NCBI RefSeq assembly: GCF_003287875.1
Contig: NZ_QMKK01000043.1
Span: forward strand, 51,494 to 115,493
Length of the DNA stretch: 64,000 nt
Reading direction: 5' to 3'
From: Martinezella tropici
GTDB taxonomy: Bacteria > Pseudomonadota > Alphaproteobacteria > Rhizobiales > Rhizobiaceae
Shown here piece after piece: positions 29,338 to 38,033 of this stretch. Made by a program: the position numbers and the translations under genes. The notes under the pieces were generated by a model. It did not search any database. It saw nothing but the letters and a program-made list of their open reading frames with translations, and was not told the DNA's origin. How positions within the stretch are numbered: the first letter of the stretch is position 1; every line of letters starts with the position of its first letter.

Positions 29338-29778
29338 GTGTTATTCGCCAACTGTCCTATGGATGGGAATATAGGAAATCAGGTGCTCAGAAATTACCTC
29401 CTTCATCTCGTTCCGGCTTTTTGTATCCCTGCAGGCTTATACCTTTTAGACAATAGCCTTCCATTGACTAATCTTTTTAAGGTTGGCTTGCTATTTCCGG
29501 CCCTACTGCTTGCGCTGAAGAGGTTACAGTTTTATTTCCCACCAGAAAACATAAAGGACCGCTCAATCGGCGGGACAGTTGAATACTCCATCCTGAATGG
29601 AATGGTCTACGCTACCTTCATGGTTGAATTTACAGGTCTCACACAGCCGTGGCTACAGCCAACAATCGTCGCGACATTGCGCACATTCATGATTGGCACC
29701 GCAGCCGTGACCGTATCCACTATAATTGTAAATCTAAACCAGCAGAAAAAGTTGCGTGATCTGAGCCGCGATGCATGA
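29338..29778 (+). CDS. Hypothetical small membrane protein with atypical composition
   Basis: 146 residues with about four hydrophobic segments (residues 21-40, 48-65, 88-105 and 115-135) and a basic C-terminal tail (NQQKKLRDLSRDA). The coding sequence is visibly richer in A/T than its neighbours and uses codons such as AGA, ATA and TTA. That points to recent transfer. The start at GTG 29338 is uncertain; ATG 29359 is in frame. No known family recognised. It sits with the orphan antidote in a small accessory pocket between gcvP and the suf operon. Confidence 0.6.
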   Translation: MLFANCPMDGNIGNQVLRNYLLHLVPAFCIPAGLYLLDNSLPLTNLFKVGLLFPALLLALKRLQFYFPPENIKDRSIGGTVEYSILNGMVYATFMVEFTGLTQPWLQPTIVATLRTFMIGTAAVTVSTIIVNLNQQKKLRDLSRDA

Positions 29779-29933
29779 CATTGGGCAGGATTTCGCCCGC
29801 AGTAGCTGCGAAACCGAACCCTGCCGCAAAAATACTGGATGGCGCTGATAAATTCATCACAGACTGCATGTTCACCGGAACGGCGATGTCAAAGCACGAA
29901 ACGCATTGCGGGTGAATTATGGAGGAGCCAGCG

Positions 29934-30323
29934 TTAAGCGGGTTGCGCTGCCTGTCGCTGAGCCGCAAGGGCCGCAAGATCGGCGGGCTTCAGCTCGACG
30001 GATTCGCCGCAGCCGCAAGCCGATGTCTGATTGGGATTGGTGAAGATGAAGCCGGAACGCAGCGTCGTGGTCTCGAAGCCCATTTCCGTGCCGAGCAAAT
30101 AGAGGACGGCCGACGGCTCGACCCAGACCTTTGCGCCATCGCGCTCGATCAGGTCGTCTTTGGGGTTCGGCTCGGTCACCAGGTCGATGGTATATTCCAT
30201 GCCGGCACACCCGCCCTTTTTGATGCCGACGCGAACGCCCTTGGCATCGGGGCCGGAATTGCCGACGATCGCCTTGACGCGGGCTGCTGCCGCATCCGTC
30301 ATGCTCATGATTGCGAAGCCCAT
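29934..30323 (-). CDS. sufA: SufA/IscA-type iron-sulfur carrier
   Basis: 129-residue A-type carrier that receives clusters from SufBCD and passes them to apoproteins. The three ligand cysteines are present: KKGGCAGMEY and the C-terminal SACGCGES pair. The ATG at 30323 lies 9 nt from GAGGAG; the frame's extra N-terminal residues to 30344 come before that site. It is the last gene of the suf operon but is separated from sufT by 129 bp containing a palindromic repeat. Confidence 0.93.
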   Translation of the reverse strand: MGFAIMSMTDAAAARVKAIVGNSGPDAKGVRVGIKKGGCAGMEYTIDLVTEPNPKDDLIERDGAKVWVEPSAVLYLLGTEMGFETTTLRSGFIFTNPNQTSACGCGESVELKPADLAALAAQRQAAQPA

Positions 30324-30340
30324 GGGCTCATTCTCCTCTG

Positions 30341-30383
30341 GCATCGGCCCGAAAAGTGGTCCGGTTTTCGGACCAGCCGATGC
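30341..30383. repeat. Palindromic repeat inside the suf operon
   Basis: GCATCGGC (30341-30348) pairs with GCCGATGC (30376-30383), and inside it CCGAAAA pairs with TTTTCGG. The CGAAAAGTGG...CCGGTTTTCGG core is a common Rhizobium intergenic repeat. It lies just upstream of the sufA ribosome site, in the transcript between sufT and sufA, and may lower sufA expression or protect the upstream mRNA. Confidence 0.65.
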
Positions 30384-30452
30384 CTACTTAAATGCAACCG
30401 GGGTCAAGATCCGGCGCTTCGAGTCTTAATGTAAAGCCGGCGGCTTAAAGCT

Positions 30453-30833
30453 TCAATACCAGCCGACGGCCACCTGTGCCTCTTCCGACATGCGATCCGG
30501 CGTCCATGGCGGGTCGAAGGTCATGCTGACGTCGACACCGGAAACACCTTCCACGGCGCCGACGGCATTTTCGACCCAGCCCGGCATTTCGCCGGCGACC
30601 GGGCAACCCGGTGCTGTCAGCGTCATGACGATCTTCACCATGCGGTCGTCTTCGATATCGATCTTGTAGACCAGACCAAGCTCGAAGATATCGGCGGGAA
30701 TTTCCGGATCATAAACCGTCTTCAACGCGGAGATGATGTCGTCGCTGAGGCGCGCCAGCTCATCTGCGGGAATGCTGGAATGCACGATCCCTTCGCGTGC
30801 GTCGATCTTCTGTTCGCTTTCGTCGAGTGACAT
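30453..30833 (-). CDS. sufT: SUF system DUF59 protein (SufT/SufX)
   Basis: 126 residues with a DUF59/MIP18 domain (ALKTVYDPEIPADIFELGLVYKIDIE ... MTLTAPGCPVAGEMP). The cysteine in TAPGCPVA is the conserved one of the family. DUF59 proteins help target or mature iron-sulfur proteins. GAGGAGG lies 7 nt before the ATG at 30833. It is 11 bp downstream of sufS, in the place called sufX in R. leguminosarum. Confidence 0.92.
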   Translation of the reverse strand: MSLDESEQKIDAREGIVHSSIPADELARLSDDIISALKTVYDPEIPADIFELGLVYKIDIEDDRMVKIVMTLTAPGCPVAGEMPGWVENAVGAVEGVSGVDVSMTFDPPWTPDRMSEEAQVAVGWY

Positions 30834-30844
30834 CGCTTGCCTCC

Positions 30845-32101
30845 TCAGGCAAAGAATTTCCGTGCATATTCCAGTGCGTCGGCCAGAGCATCCACCTCCG
30901 CGCGCGTATTGTACATGCCGAACGATGCACGGCATGTGGAGGTGACGCCGAAGCGTTTCAAGAGCGGTTGGGCGCAATGCGTGCCGGCACGAACGGCAAC
31001 ACCCTGCCGGTCGATCACCATCGAAACGTCGTGGGAGTGAATTCCCGCCAGCTCGAAGGAGAAGATGCCGCCCTTGCCTGGCGCCGTACCGATGACACGC
31101 AGCGAATTGATATCCCGCAGCCGTTCCGCCGCATAGGTGGCCAGATCGGCTTCGTGGCGCGCAATCGCTTCCCGGCCTATGCTGTCCATGTAATCGAGCG
31201 CATAACCAAGGCCGATCGCCTGCACGATCGGCGGCGTTCCCGCTTCGAAGCGATGCGGCGGATCGTTGTAGGTGACGTTTTCCTCGGTGACATCGAAAAT
31301 CATCTCGCCGCCGCCCTGGAACGGCCGCATCTCGGCAAGCCGCTCCTTCTTGCCGTAGAGAACGCCGATACCCGAGGGGCCGTAAAGCTTGTGACCGGTC
31401 ATGACATACCAGTCGCAATCGATATCCTGCACATCGACAGGCATATGCACAGCACCCTGCGAGCCGTCGATCAGAACCGGAATGCCACGCTCATGCGCAA
31501 TGCGGCAGACTTCCTTCACGGGAACGACGGTTCCGAGCGCGTTCGACATATGGGTGATGGCGACGAGCTTGGTGCGCTCCGTCAGGCTCTTCTCGAAATC
31601 CTCGATATGGAACGCGCCCTCGTCGTCGACTGGCACCCACACGAGTTTGGCACCCTGCCGTTCCCGGATGAAATGCCAGGGAACGATGTTGGAGTGATGC
31701 TCCATGATGGAGACGACGATCTCGTCACCCTCGCCGATCTTCGGCATGCCCCAACCGTAGGCGATCGTGTTGATCGCCTCGGTCGAGTTCTTGGTAAAGA
31801 CGATATCGTCGACCGACGGCGCATTCAGGAAGCGGCGCACCTTTTCGCGAGCCGCTTCATAGGCTTCCGTGGCAGCGTTGGACAGGAAATGCAGGCCGCG
31901 ATGCACATTCGCATATTCGTTGGAATAGGCGTGAGAGATGGCATCGATGACGACCTGCGGCTTCTGCGCGGAAGCGCCATTGTCGAGATAGACGAGCGGC
32001 TTGCCATGCACCGTCTTCGCCAGGATCGGAAAATCCCGGCGAATGGCTTCGACGTCATAGGCTGTTGCCGGCACGATCTTGTCCACGAGCTTTGCCTCCA
32101 A
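30845..32101 (-). CDS. sufS: Cysteine desulfurase SufS (group II)
   Basis: 418-residue PLP enzyme that takes sulfur from cysteine for cluster assembly. The PLP lysine is in VMTGHKLYGPSG and the persulfide cysteine is in RAGTHCAQPLL. A short active-site loop identifies the group II/SufS type. MEHHSNIVPW is also typical. Its ATG follows the sufD stop directly, so the two are coupled. No SufE is encoded nearby. Confidence 0.96.
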   Translation of the reverse strand: MEAKLVDKIVPATAYDVEAIRRDFPILAKTVHGKPLVYLDNGASAQKPQVVIDAISHAYSNEYANVHRGLHFLSNAATEAYEAAREKVRRFLNAPSVDDIVFTKNSTEAINTIAYGWGMPKIGEGDEIVVSIMEHHSNIVPWHFIRERQGAKLVWVPVDDEGAFHIEDFEKSLTERTKLVAITHMSNALGTVVPVKEVCRIAHERGIPVLIDGSQGAVHMPVDVQDIDCDWYVMTGHKLYGPSGIGVLYGKKERLAEMRPFQGGGEMIFDVTEENVTYNDPPHRFEAGTPPIVQAIGLGYALDYMDSIGREAIARHEADLATYAAERLRDINSLRVIGTAPGKGGIFSFELAGIHSHDVSMVIDRQGVAVRAGTHCAQPLLKRFGVTSTCRASFGMYNTRAEVDALADALEYARKFFA

Positions 32102-33376
32102 TCAGGCGTGCTTTTCCAGCCAGGCTGAGATAACGCCTTCCAGCGCCTCGACCAGGGCTTCGTCTTCCAGTTCCTCGACGATCTCGGCCACGAAGGCATT
32201 GACCAGCATGGCCCGCGCCTTGTTCCGCGGAATGCCGCGAGCCATCAGGTAGTAGAGATGGTTCTCGTCGATGTCGGCAACCGTTGCACCATGGCCGCAC
32301 TGGACGTCGTCGGCGAAGATTTCGAGCTCCGGCTTGACGGAGAATTCAGCGTCGTCCGACATCAGCAACGTGTTGCATGCCATGCGTGCGTCGGTCTTCT
32401 GTGCATCGGGCGCAACCCGGATCATGCCCTGGAACACGCCGCGAGCGCGGTCGAACACCACGTTACGGACGATCTCGGTCGACGCAGTATGCGGAACGTC
32501 ATGGCCAAGCACCAGCGTCACGTCCGTATGGGTGTCGCCGCCCAGCAGGTTGATGCCGCGCAGCGTCAGATCGGAACCCTCGCCCGTCACCTTCACATGC
32601 AGCTCCTGCCGCACCAGCTTGCCGCCGGCATTGATGACGAAGAGCTTCAGCTTCGCATCGGCGCCGAGATCGACGCGGATCTGACCGAGATGCGTATCCT
32701 CGGATCCCTGCTCCTGCAGGATGATCCAGATCACTTCCGCACCCTTACCGATCTTGATTTCACTCACCGACGAGACGAGAGCGGCAGCACCTTCGACAGC
32801 CTGGTGGCGTTCGATGACCGTCGCCTTCACGCCGGCCCCGAAGGAAACCGGCAAGCGGCTGTGGATCTGCCCGCCGGCGTGTACGAACTGCACCTCCAGC
32901 GGCGCTTCGAGTTCGGTGCCATCGGGAACGTCGATGACATAGCCATCGCGCACGAAGCTCGCATTGATGCGCCCGATGGCGTCATCCTTGCCGAGTGCTT
33001 CGAGCCCGGCGGCTGCCGTGCCATTGATCAGGCTGTCGGCGTAGCGTCCGACCGCCAGATTCTTGACGGAAGCCTTTTCGTTCGCCTTGCCCTGGAGGAC
33101 CGCAAGAACCGGAGATCCCTCGACCGTCGGCGGCAGCGCCTCCACAAGACCCTTGCCGATGTCGCTGGGAACCAGGCGCAGCAGGTTCTTGAAATCGGTA
33201 TAGTGCCAGGCTTCGACGCGGCGCGTCGGCAGGCCTGCCGTCTTCAGCTCGTCCAGCAGGCGGTCGCGGACGGCGAAAACCTCGCCATCACCAGGCAGAT
33301 CGCCCATCTGGTCGTTATACGCCTCGATCAGCGCCGTTTCGGCTGATGTCAGGCGGTTCGTCGTCTGAATGTTCAT
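32102..33376 (-). CDS. sufD: Fe-S cluster scaffold subunit SufD
   Basis: 424 residues. The C-terminal beta-helix domain is shared with SufB (RGVFQGMIRVAPDAQKTDARMACNTLLMSDDAEFSVKPELEIFADDVQCGHGATV). The invariant Cys/His pair in QCGHGAT lies at the SufB-SufD interface. The start at ATG 33376 follows AAAGGAC; the frame runs 72 nt upstream into the end of sufC, but those residues are not SufD-like. Confidence 0.95.
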   Translation of the reverse strand: MNIQTTNRLTSAETALIEAYNDQMGDLPGDGEVFAVRDRLLDELKTAGLPTRRVEAWHYTDFKNLLRLVPSDIGKGLVEALPPTVEGSPVLAVLQGKANEKASVKNLAVGRYADSLINGTAAAGLEALGKDDAIGRINASFVRDGYVIDVPDGTELEAPLEVQFVHAGGQIHSRLPVSFGAGVKATVIERHQAVEGAAALVSSVSEIKIGKGAEVIWIILQEQGSEDTHLGQIRVDLGADAKLKLFVINAGGKLVRQELHVKVTGEGSDLTLRGINLLGGDTHTDVTLVLGHDVPHTASTEIVRNVVFDRARGVFQGMIRVAPDAQKTDARMACNTLLMSDDAEFSVKPELEIFADDVQCGHGATVADIDENHLYYLMARGIPRNKARAMLVNAFVAEIVEELEDEALVEALEGVISAWLEKHA

Positions 33377-33398
33377 CGACGTGTCCTTTCCGCCTCGA

Positions 33399-34154
33399 TC
33401 AGGCTGCAGCTCCGATGATGTCGGCATAGCCGTTGGCTTCGAGCTCATGCGCCAGCGTCTTGTCGCCGGACTTGATCACCTGGCCCTTGTAGAGGACGTG
33501 GACGGTGTCCGGAACGATATAGTCGAGCAGGCGCTGGTAGTGGGTGATGACGATCACGGCGCGATCCGGGGAACGCAGCGCGTTGACGCCGTCGGCGACG
33601 ATCTTCAGCGCGTCGATGTCGAGGCCGGAATCGGTTTCGTCGAGCACGCAAAGCTGCGGCTCCAGGAGCGCCATCTGCAGGATTTCGGCGCGCTTCTTTT
33701 CACCGCCGGAAAAGCCGACGTTCAGCGGGCGCTTCAGCATGTCCATGTTGATCTGCAGCTTGGCAGCGGCATCCTTGACGCGACGCAGGAAATCCGGCGT
33801 CGTCAGCTCGTCTTCGCCACGCGCCTTGCGCTGTTCGTTGAGCGCCACCTTCAGGAACTGCATGGTGGCAACGCCGGGGATTTCGACCGGATACTGGAAC
33901 GCCAGGAAGATGCCCTTGGCGGCGCGCTCGGCGGCGTCGAGCTCCAGAATGCTCTCGCCGTTATAGAGGATGTCGCCCTCGGTGACTTCATAGTCCTCAC
34001 GGCCGGCGAGAATGTAGGAGAGCGTCGACTTGCCGGAGCCGTTCGGGCCCATGATGGCAGCGACTTCGCCGGCCTTTACGGTCAGGTTCAGGCCACGGAT
34101 GATCTCGGTGCCGTCTTCGGCGATACGGGCGTGCAGGTTCTTGATTTCAAGCAT
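33399..34154 (-). CDS. sufC: Fe-S cluster assembly ATPase SufC
   Basis: 251-residue ABC-type ATPase that powers the SufBC2D scaffold. Walker A is MGPNGSGKSTL, the signature is VGFSGGEKKRAEI, and Walker B is VLDETDSGLDIDAL; the atypical DETDSGLD is characteristic of SufC. The H-loop is VITHYQRLL. The cytosolic subunit has no membrane part. Confidence 0.97.
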   Translation of the reverse strand: MLEIKNLHARIAEDGTEIIRGLNLTVKAGEVAAIMGPNGSGKSTLSYILAGREDYEVTEGDILYNGESILELDAAERAAKGIFLAFQYPVEIPGVATMQFLKVALNEQRKARGEDELTTPDFLRRVKDAAAKLQINMDMLKRPLNVGFSGGEKKRAEILQMALLEPQLCVLDETDSGLDIDALKIVADGVNALRSPDRAVIVITHYQRLLDYIVPDTVHVLYKGQVIKSGDKTLAHELEANGYADIIGAAA

Positions 34155-34225
34155 TTTAGTATCCTATCGCAGGAATGAGTGTGCGGCGCGCGTGGCGCGC
34201 CAAAGCTAGTTCTGGTTCGTGTGCG

Positions 34226-35695
34226 TCAGCCGACGCTGCCTTCGAGCGAGATGCCGATCAGCTTCTGCGCTTCGACGGCGAATTCCATCGGCAGCTCCTG
34301 CAGCACTTCCTTGACGAAGCCGTTGACGATCAGCGCAATCGCCGCTTCCTCCGGAATGCCGCGCTGCAGGCAGTAGAACAGCTGGTCTTCGGAAATCTTC
34401 GAGGTCGTGGCTTCATGCTCGAACTGCGCGGACGAATTCTTCGCCTCGATGTACGGCACCGTATGCGCGCCGCACTTGTCGCCGATCAAAAGCGAGTCGC
34501 ACTGCGTGAAGTTGCGGGCGTTGGTCGCGCGGCGATGCGCCGAGACCTGGCCGCGATAGGTATTCTGCGAGACACCGGCCGCGATACCCTTCGAGATGAT
34601 GCGGCTCGACGTGTTCTTGCCGAGATGGATCATCTTGGTGCCACTGTCGACCTGCTGATGGCCGTTCGAAACCGCGATGGAATAGAACTCACCACGGCTG
34701 TCATCGCCGCGCAGGATGCAGGACGGATACTTCCAGGTGATGGCAGAGCCGGTCTCGACCTGTGTCCAGGAAATCTTGGAGCGGTGGCCGCGGCAATCGC
34801 CACGCTTGGTGACGAAGTTGTAGATGCCGCCCTTGCCGTGCTTGTCGCCCGGATACCAGTTCTGGACGGTCGAATACTTGATCTCGGCGTCATCGAGCGC
34901 AACCAGCTCGACGACAGCGGCGTGCAGCTGGTTTTCATCGCGCTGCGGCGCCGTGCAGCCTTCCAGATAGGAGACATAGGCACCTTCTTCGGCGATGATC
35001 AGCGTGCGCTCGAACTGGCCGGTATTCTTTTCGTTGATGCGGAAGTAGGTCGACAGTTCCATCGGGCAACGAACGCCCTTCGGCACGAAGACGAACGAAC
35101 CGTCGGTGAAGACGGCCGAATTCAACGTCGCATAGAAATTGTCCGTCGTCGGCACCACGGAGCCGAGGTACTTGCGCACCAGCTCGGGATATTCGCGGAT
35201 GGCTTCCGAGATCGACATGAAGATCACGCCGGCCTTCTTCAGCTCTTCCTTGAAGGTCGTGACGACCGAAACGGAATCGAACACCGCGTCGACGGCGATC
35301 TTCGGCTTCTCGACGCCGGCGAGAATTTCCTGCTCGCGCAGCGGAATGCCGAGCTTCTCGTAGGTCTTCAGAAGCTCCGGATCAACGTCGTCGAGCGACT
35401 TCGGACCGGCGAATTTCTTCGGCGCGGCATAATAGTGAATATCGTTGAAGTCGATCTTCGGATAGTCGACGCGCGCCCATGTGGGCTCTTCAAGCGTCAG
35501 CCAGCGGCGATAGGCCTCGAGGCGCCATTCCAGCATCCAATCCGGCTCCTGCTTCTTGGCGGAGATGAAGCGGATAATGTCTTCGGAGAGGCCCTTGGGA
35601 GCCTTTTCCACCTCGATCGTGGTCTCAAAACCATACTTATACTGGTCCACGTCAATCAGGCGAACCTGATCGACCGTTTCCTGGACTGCAGGCAT
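34226..35695 (-). CDS. sufB: Fe-S cluster scaffold subunit SufB
   Basis: 489 residues, the usual rhizobial SufB length. The beta-helix core contains cluster-site residues in YLEGCTAPQRDENQLHAAVVELVALDDAEIKYSTVQNWYPGD and the C-terminal KCGAHTVPYI. The ATG at 35695 has GGAG at 7 nt; the frame extends upstream to 35830 but without family similarity. It forms SufBC2D with the next two genes. Confidence 0.96.
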   Translation of the reverse strand: MPAVQETVDQVRLIDVDQYKYGFETTIEVEKAPKGLSEDIIRFISAKKQEPDWMLEWRLEAYRRWLTLEEPTWARVDYPKIDFNDIHYYAAPKKFAGPKSLDDVDPELLKTYEKLGIPLREQEILAGVEKPKIAVDAVFDSVSVVTTFKEELKKAGVIFMSISEAIREYPELVRKYLGSVVPTTDNFYATLNSAVFTDGSFVFVPKGVRCPMELSTYFRINEKNTGQFERTLIIAEEGAYVSYLEGCTAPQRDENQLHAAVVELVALDDAEIKYSTVQNWYPGDKHGKGGIYNFVTKRGDCRGHRSKISWTQVETGSAITWKYPSCILRGDDSRGEFYSIAVSNGHQQVDSGTKMIHLGKNTSSRIISKGIAAGVSQNTYRGQVSAHRRATNARNFTQCDSLLIGDKCGAHTVPYIEAKNSSAQFEHEATTSKISEDQLFYCLQRGIPEEAAIALIVNGFVKEVLQELPMEFAVEAQKLIGISLEGSVG

Positions 35696-35841
35696 TTCGT
35701 TCTCCAATCTCGCCGGATCCAAGGTCCGGCAGCTTGTCAACGTTGCGGCAGACTTATGTCTACCCCCTATGTAGTCGGCCAAAAGGGACTTTTCACCCCG
35801 ATTGGCAAGCGGAAATTTCGGTTTCCGCAAAATTGTGGCCG

Positions 35842-37008
35842 TCAGGCCGCCGCACCCGCCAGCTTGCGCCTTGCCGCGATGCGGGAAAACGCGGCGATTG
35901 CGCGATCAATCTCCGCTTCGGTCGTGGTTGGACCCAGCGAAATGCGCAACGCTCCAAGCTTGGGATCGCATCCCATCGCCACGAGCACATGGCTCTCGCC
36001 GACCTTGCCGGACGAGCAGGCGGACCCGGCAGAAATCGCCACCCCTTCCAGGTCGAAAGCGATCTGGCCGGTTTCGGATTTCAGTCCCGGCAGCGTGAAA
36101 AAGCTGGTGTTCGGAACGCGCGCACCCTGCTCGCCATGAATAATGACATCCGGTGCGCTCTGCCGCATGCCTTCTTCCAGCCGGTCGCGTAGTCTGGCAA
36201 TTGCGACATTCCGTTCTTCTAGCCTGTCGAACGCGGCAGCGGCAGCCGCACCGAAGCCAATGATGGCAAGCGTGTTTTCCGTACCCGAGCGATGGCCCTT
36301 TTCCTGGCCGCCGCCATGGATCAACGGTTTCGGCATCAGCACCTCGCCACGCGAGACGAGCGCGCCGGCACCCTTGGGACCGCCAATCTTGTGCGAGGAG
36401 ACGATCAGGAAATCCGCACCGATCGCATCGATATCGAGCGGAACGCGGCCGGCGGCCTGAACTGCGTCGACCACGAAGAGCCCGCCCGCCGCCTGAACAA
36501 GCTTCGCGGCTTCAATCACAGGCTGGAGAATACCGGTCTCGTTATTGGCAAACATGATGGCGACCATCGGTAAGCCGGCCGTTTTGTCATGCGCCGACAG
36601 CAACGCTTCCAGTGCGGCAAGATCGACCGTGCCTTCCGGCGTTACCGGTATTTCGCTGACATTATCTCTGGCAAACCGCCCGCCTTCGCGCACGGCCGGA
36701 TGTTCGACGGCCGATATATAAAGATGGCTGACGGCAAGCGGCGTCCGGCCCATGCGAAATTCCGGCGTCAACACCATATTGGCCGCCTCGGTGGCGCCGC
36801 TGGTGAAAACGATGTGCGCGGGTTCCGCGCCCGTCAGGCTTGCCACTTGCCTCCGGGCGGCCTCGACAGCGGCCCGCGCTGCCCTACCTTCGCCGTGAAC
36901 GGAATTGGGGTTGCCTTGAATATCCATTGCACGCAACATCGCATCGCGCGCCGCCGGATGAAGCGGCGCGGTAGCATTCCAGTCGAGATAGAGGCGTGTT
37001 GCCGCCAT
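35842..37008 (-). CDS. Cysteine desulfurase, NifS/IscS-like (SufS2)
   Basis: 388-residue group I PLP desulfurase heading the operon. The PLP lysine is in VSSHKIGGPKG. The catalytic cysteine sits in the long flexible loop SAGSACSSGKVGESH. It differs clearly from the group II SufS encoded later in the same operon, so the unit has two desulfurases, as in the sufS2BCDS1XA operon of R. leguminosarum. It is 146 bp from sufB. The candidate iron-responsive sites at 37135-37183 lie upstream. Confidence 0.93.
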   Translation of the reverse strand: MAATRLYLDWNATAPLHPAARDAMLRAMDIQGNPNSVHGEGRAARAAVEAARRQVASLTGAEPAHIVFTSGATEAANMVLTPEFRMGRTPLAVSHLYISAVEHPAVREGGRFARDNVSEIPVTPEGTVDLAALEALLSAHDKTAGLPMVAIMFANNETGILQPVIEAAKLVQAAGGLFVVDAVQAAGRVPLDIDAIGADFLIVSSHKIGGPKGAGALVSRGEVLMPKPLIHGGGQEKGHRSGTENTLAIIGFGAAAAAAFDRLEERNVAIARLRDRLEEGMRQSAPDVIIHGEQGARVPNTSFFTLPGLKSETGQIAFDLEGVAISAGSACSSGKVGESHVLVAMGCDPKLGALRISLGPTTTEAEIDRAIAAFSRIAARRKLAGAAA

Positions 37009-37134
37009 AATCTTCTTCCTGCGCGACTTTGCTTTACTGCGGCCGGCTCATTTTCCTTGAAATTTCAGCCGGGCATGCCTTATGACACGTTCCACAAACC
37101 GTTGCACAGACAACAGGCGGAACACCGCATCAAG

Positions 37135-37183
37135 TTTCGAATTGTTCTAAACTGCGTTCTAGAAAAGATGAGCGCATTCGTCA
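37135..37183. promoter_or_regulatory. Candidate iron-responsive sites: ICE (Irr) box and IRO-like motif
   Basis: TTTCGAA-TTG-TTCTAAA (37135-37151) matches the Irr ICE palindrome TTTAGAA-N3-TTCTAAA at 13 of 14 arm positions. A second TTCTAGAA follows at 37157. TGA-N9-TCA (37169-37183) fits the short RirA/IRO core but carries little information alone. They lie between the divergent suf operon and hydrolase gene. Iron control of suf by Irr/RirA is known in rhizobia; binding here is inferred. Confidence 0.6.
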
Positions 37184-37241
37184 AGTCAACTTGCTGCGTG
37201 CCGTTGGATTTGGACGCAGAAAAAGAAGAGCCGGAGTATCA

Positions 37242-37919
37242 ATGCCCGAAGTAATTTTCAACGGCCCCGCAGGCCGCCTTGAAGGCCGCTATCAGCCCTC
37301 CAAGGAAAAAAGCGCCCCGATCGCCATTATTCTCCATCCGCATCCCCAGTTCGGCGGCACGATGAATAATCAGGTGGTCTACCAGCTCTTCTATATGTTC
37401 CAGAAGCGCGGTTTCACCACACTCCGCTTCAATTTCCGCGGCATCGGCCGCAGCCAGGGTGAATTCGATCACGGCGCCGGCGAGCTTTCCGATGCGGCAT
37501 CGGCACTCGACTGGGTCCAGAGCCTCCATCCCGATTCGAAGAGCTGCTGGGTTGCCGGCTATTCCTTCGGCGCCTGGATCGGCATGCAGCTGCTGATGCG
37601 CCGCCCCGAGATCGAAGGTTTCATGTCGATCGCGCCGCAGCCGAATATATACGATTTCTCCTTCCTTGCTCCCTGCCCGTCATCCGGCCTGATCATCAAC
37701 GGCGATGCGGACAAGGTTGCTCCGGAAAAGGATGTCAACGGCCTTGTCGAGAAGCTGAAGACGCAGAAGGGCATCCTGATCACGCACAAGGTCGTGCCGG
37801 GCGCCAACCACTTCTTCAACGGCCAGGTCGAAACGCTGCTCAGCGAATGCGAGGATTATCTCGACCGCCGCCTGAATGGCGAACTGGTGCCGGAACCGGC
37901 CGCCAAACGCATTCGCTAA
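37242..37919 (+). CDS. Alpha/beta hydrolase
   Basis: 225 residues starting MPEVIFNGPAGRLEGRY. The oxyanion segment is HPHPQFGGTMNN, the nucleophile elbow is GYSFGAWIG, an Asp-bearing segment is INGDADKV, and the catalytic His is in VPGANHFF. This matches the small serine hydrolases annotated next to suf operons in rhizobia. Substrate unknown. GGAG precedes the ATG at 37242; 51 nt of upstream frame lack similarity. Head-to-head with the suf operon across the putative Irr site. Confidence 0.88.
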   Translation: MPEVIFNGPAGRLEGRYQPSKEKSAPIAIILHPHPQFGGTMNNQVVYQLFYMFQKRGFTTLRFNFRGIGRSQGEFDHGAGELSDAASALDWVQSLHPDSKSCWVAGYSFGAWIGMQLLMRRPEIEGFMSIAPQPNIYDFSFLAPCPSSGLIINGDADKVAPEKDVNGLVEKLKTQKGILITHKVVPGANHFFNGQVETLLSECEDYLDRRLNGELVPEPAAKRIR

Positions 37920-37936
37920 GAAGCGGTACCCGTCTC

Positions 37937-38030
37937 AGAGCGTTTCCGCGTTTCTTTGAAACACGGAAACGCTCAATTTTACCGTTTACGCATTCCGGTC
38001 GAAAATCGTTGCAAACTTTTCCCGGAACTC
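37937..38030. repeat. Rhizobial palindromic repeat, also a likely terminator
   Basis: GAGCGTTTCCG (37938-37948) pairs with CGGAAACGCTC (37964-37974). An imperfect second half (CATTCCGGTCGAAAAT ... AACTTTTCCCGGAAC) runs to the GNAT stop codon. This is the abundant GAGCGTTTCCG-type repeat of Rhizobium. The first hairpin is followed by AATTTT, so it probably terminates the hydrolase transcript. Confidence 0.7.
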
Positions 38031-38033
38031 CTC

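Noticed and set aside
34175..36139. 654-codon plus-strand frame opposite sufB and sufS2
   Set aside because: Covers two identified genes on the other strand plus their spacer; composition typical of antisense frames.
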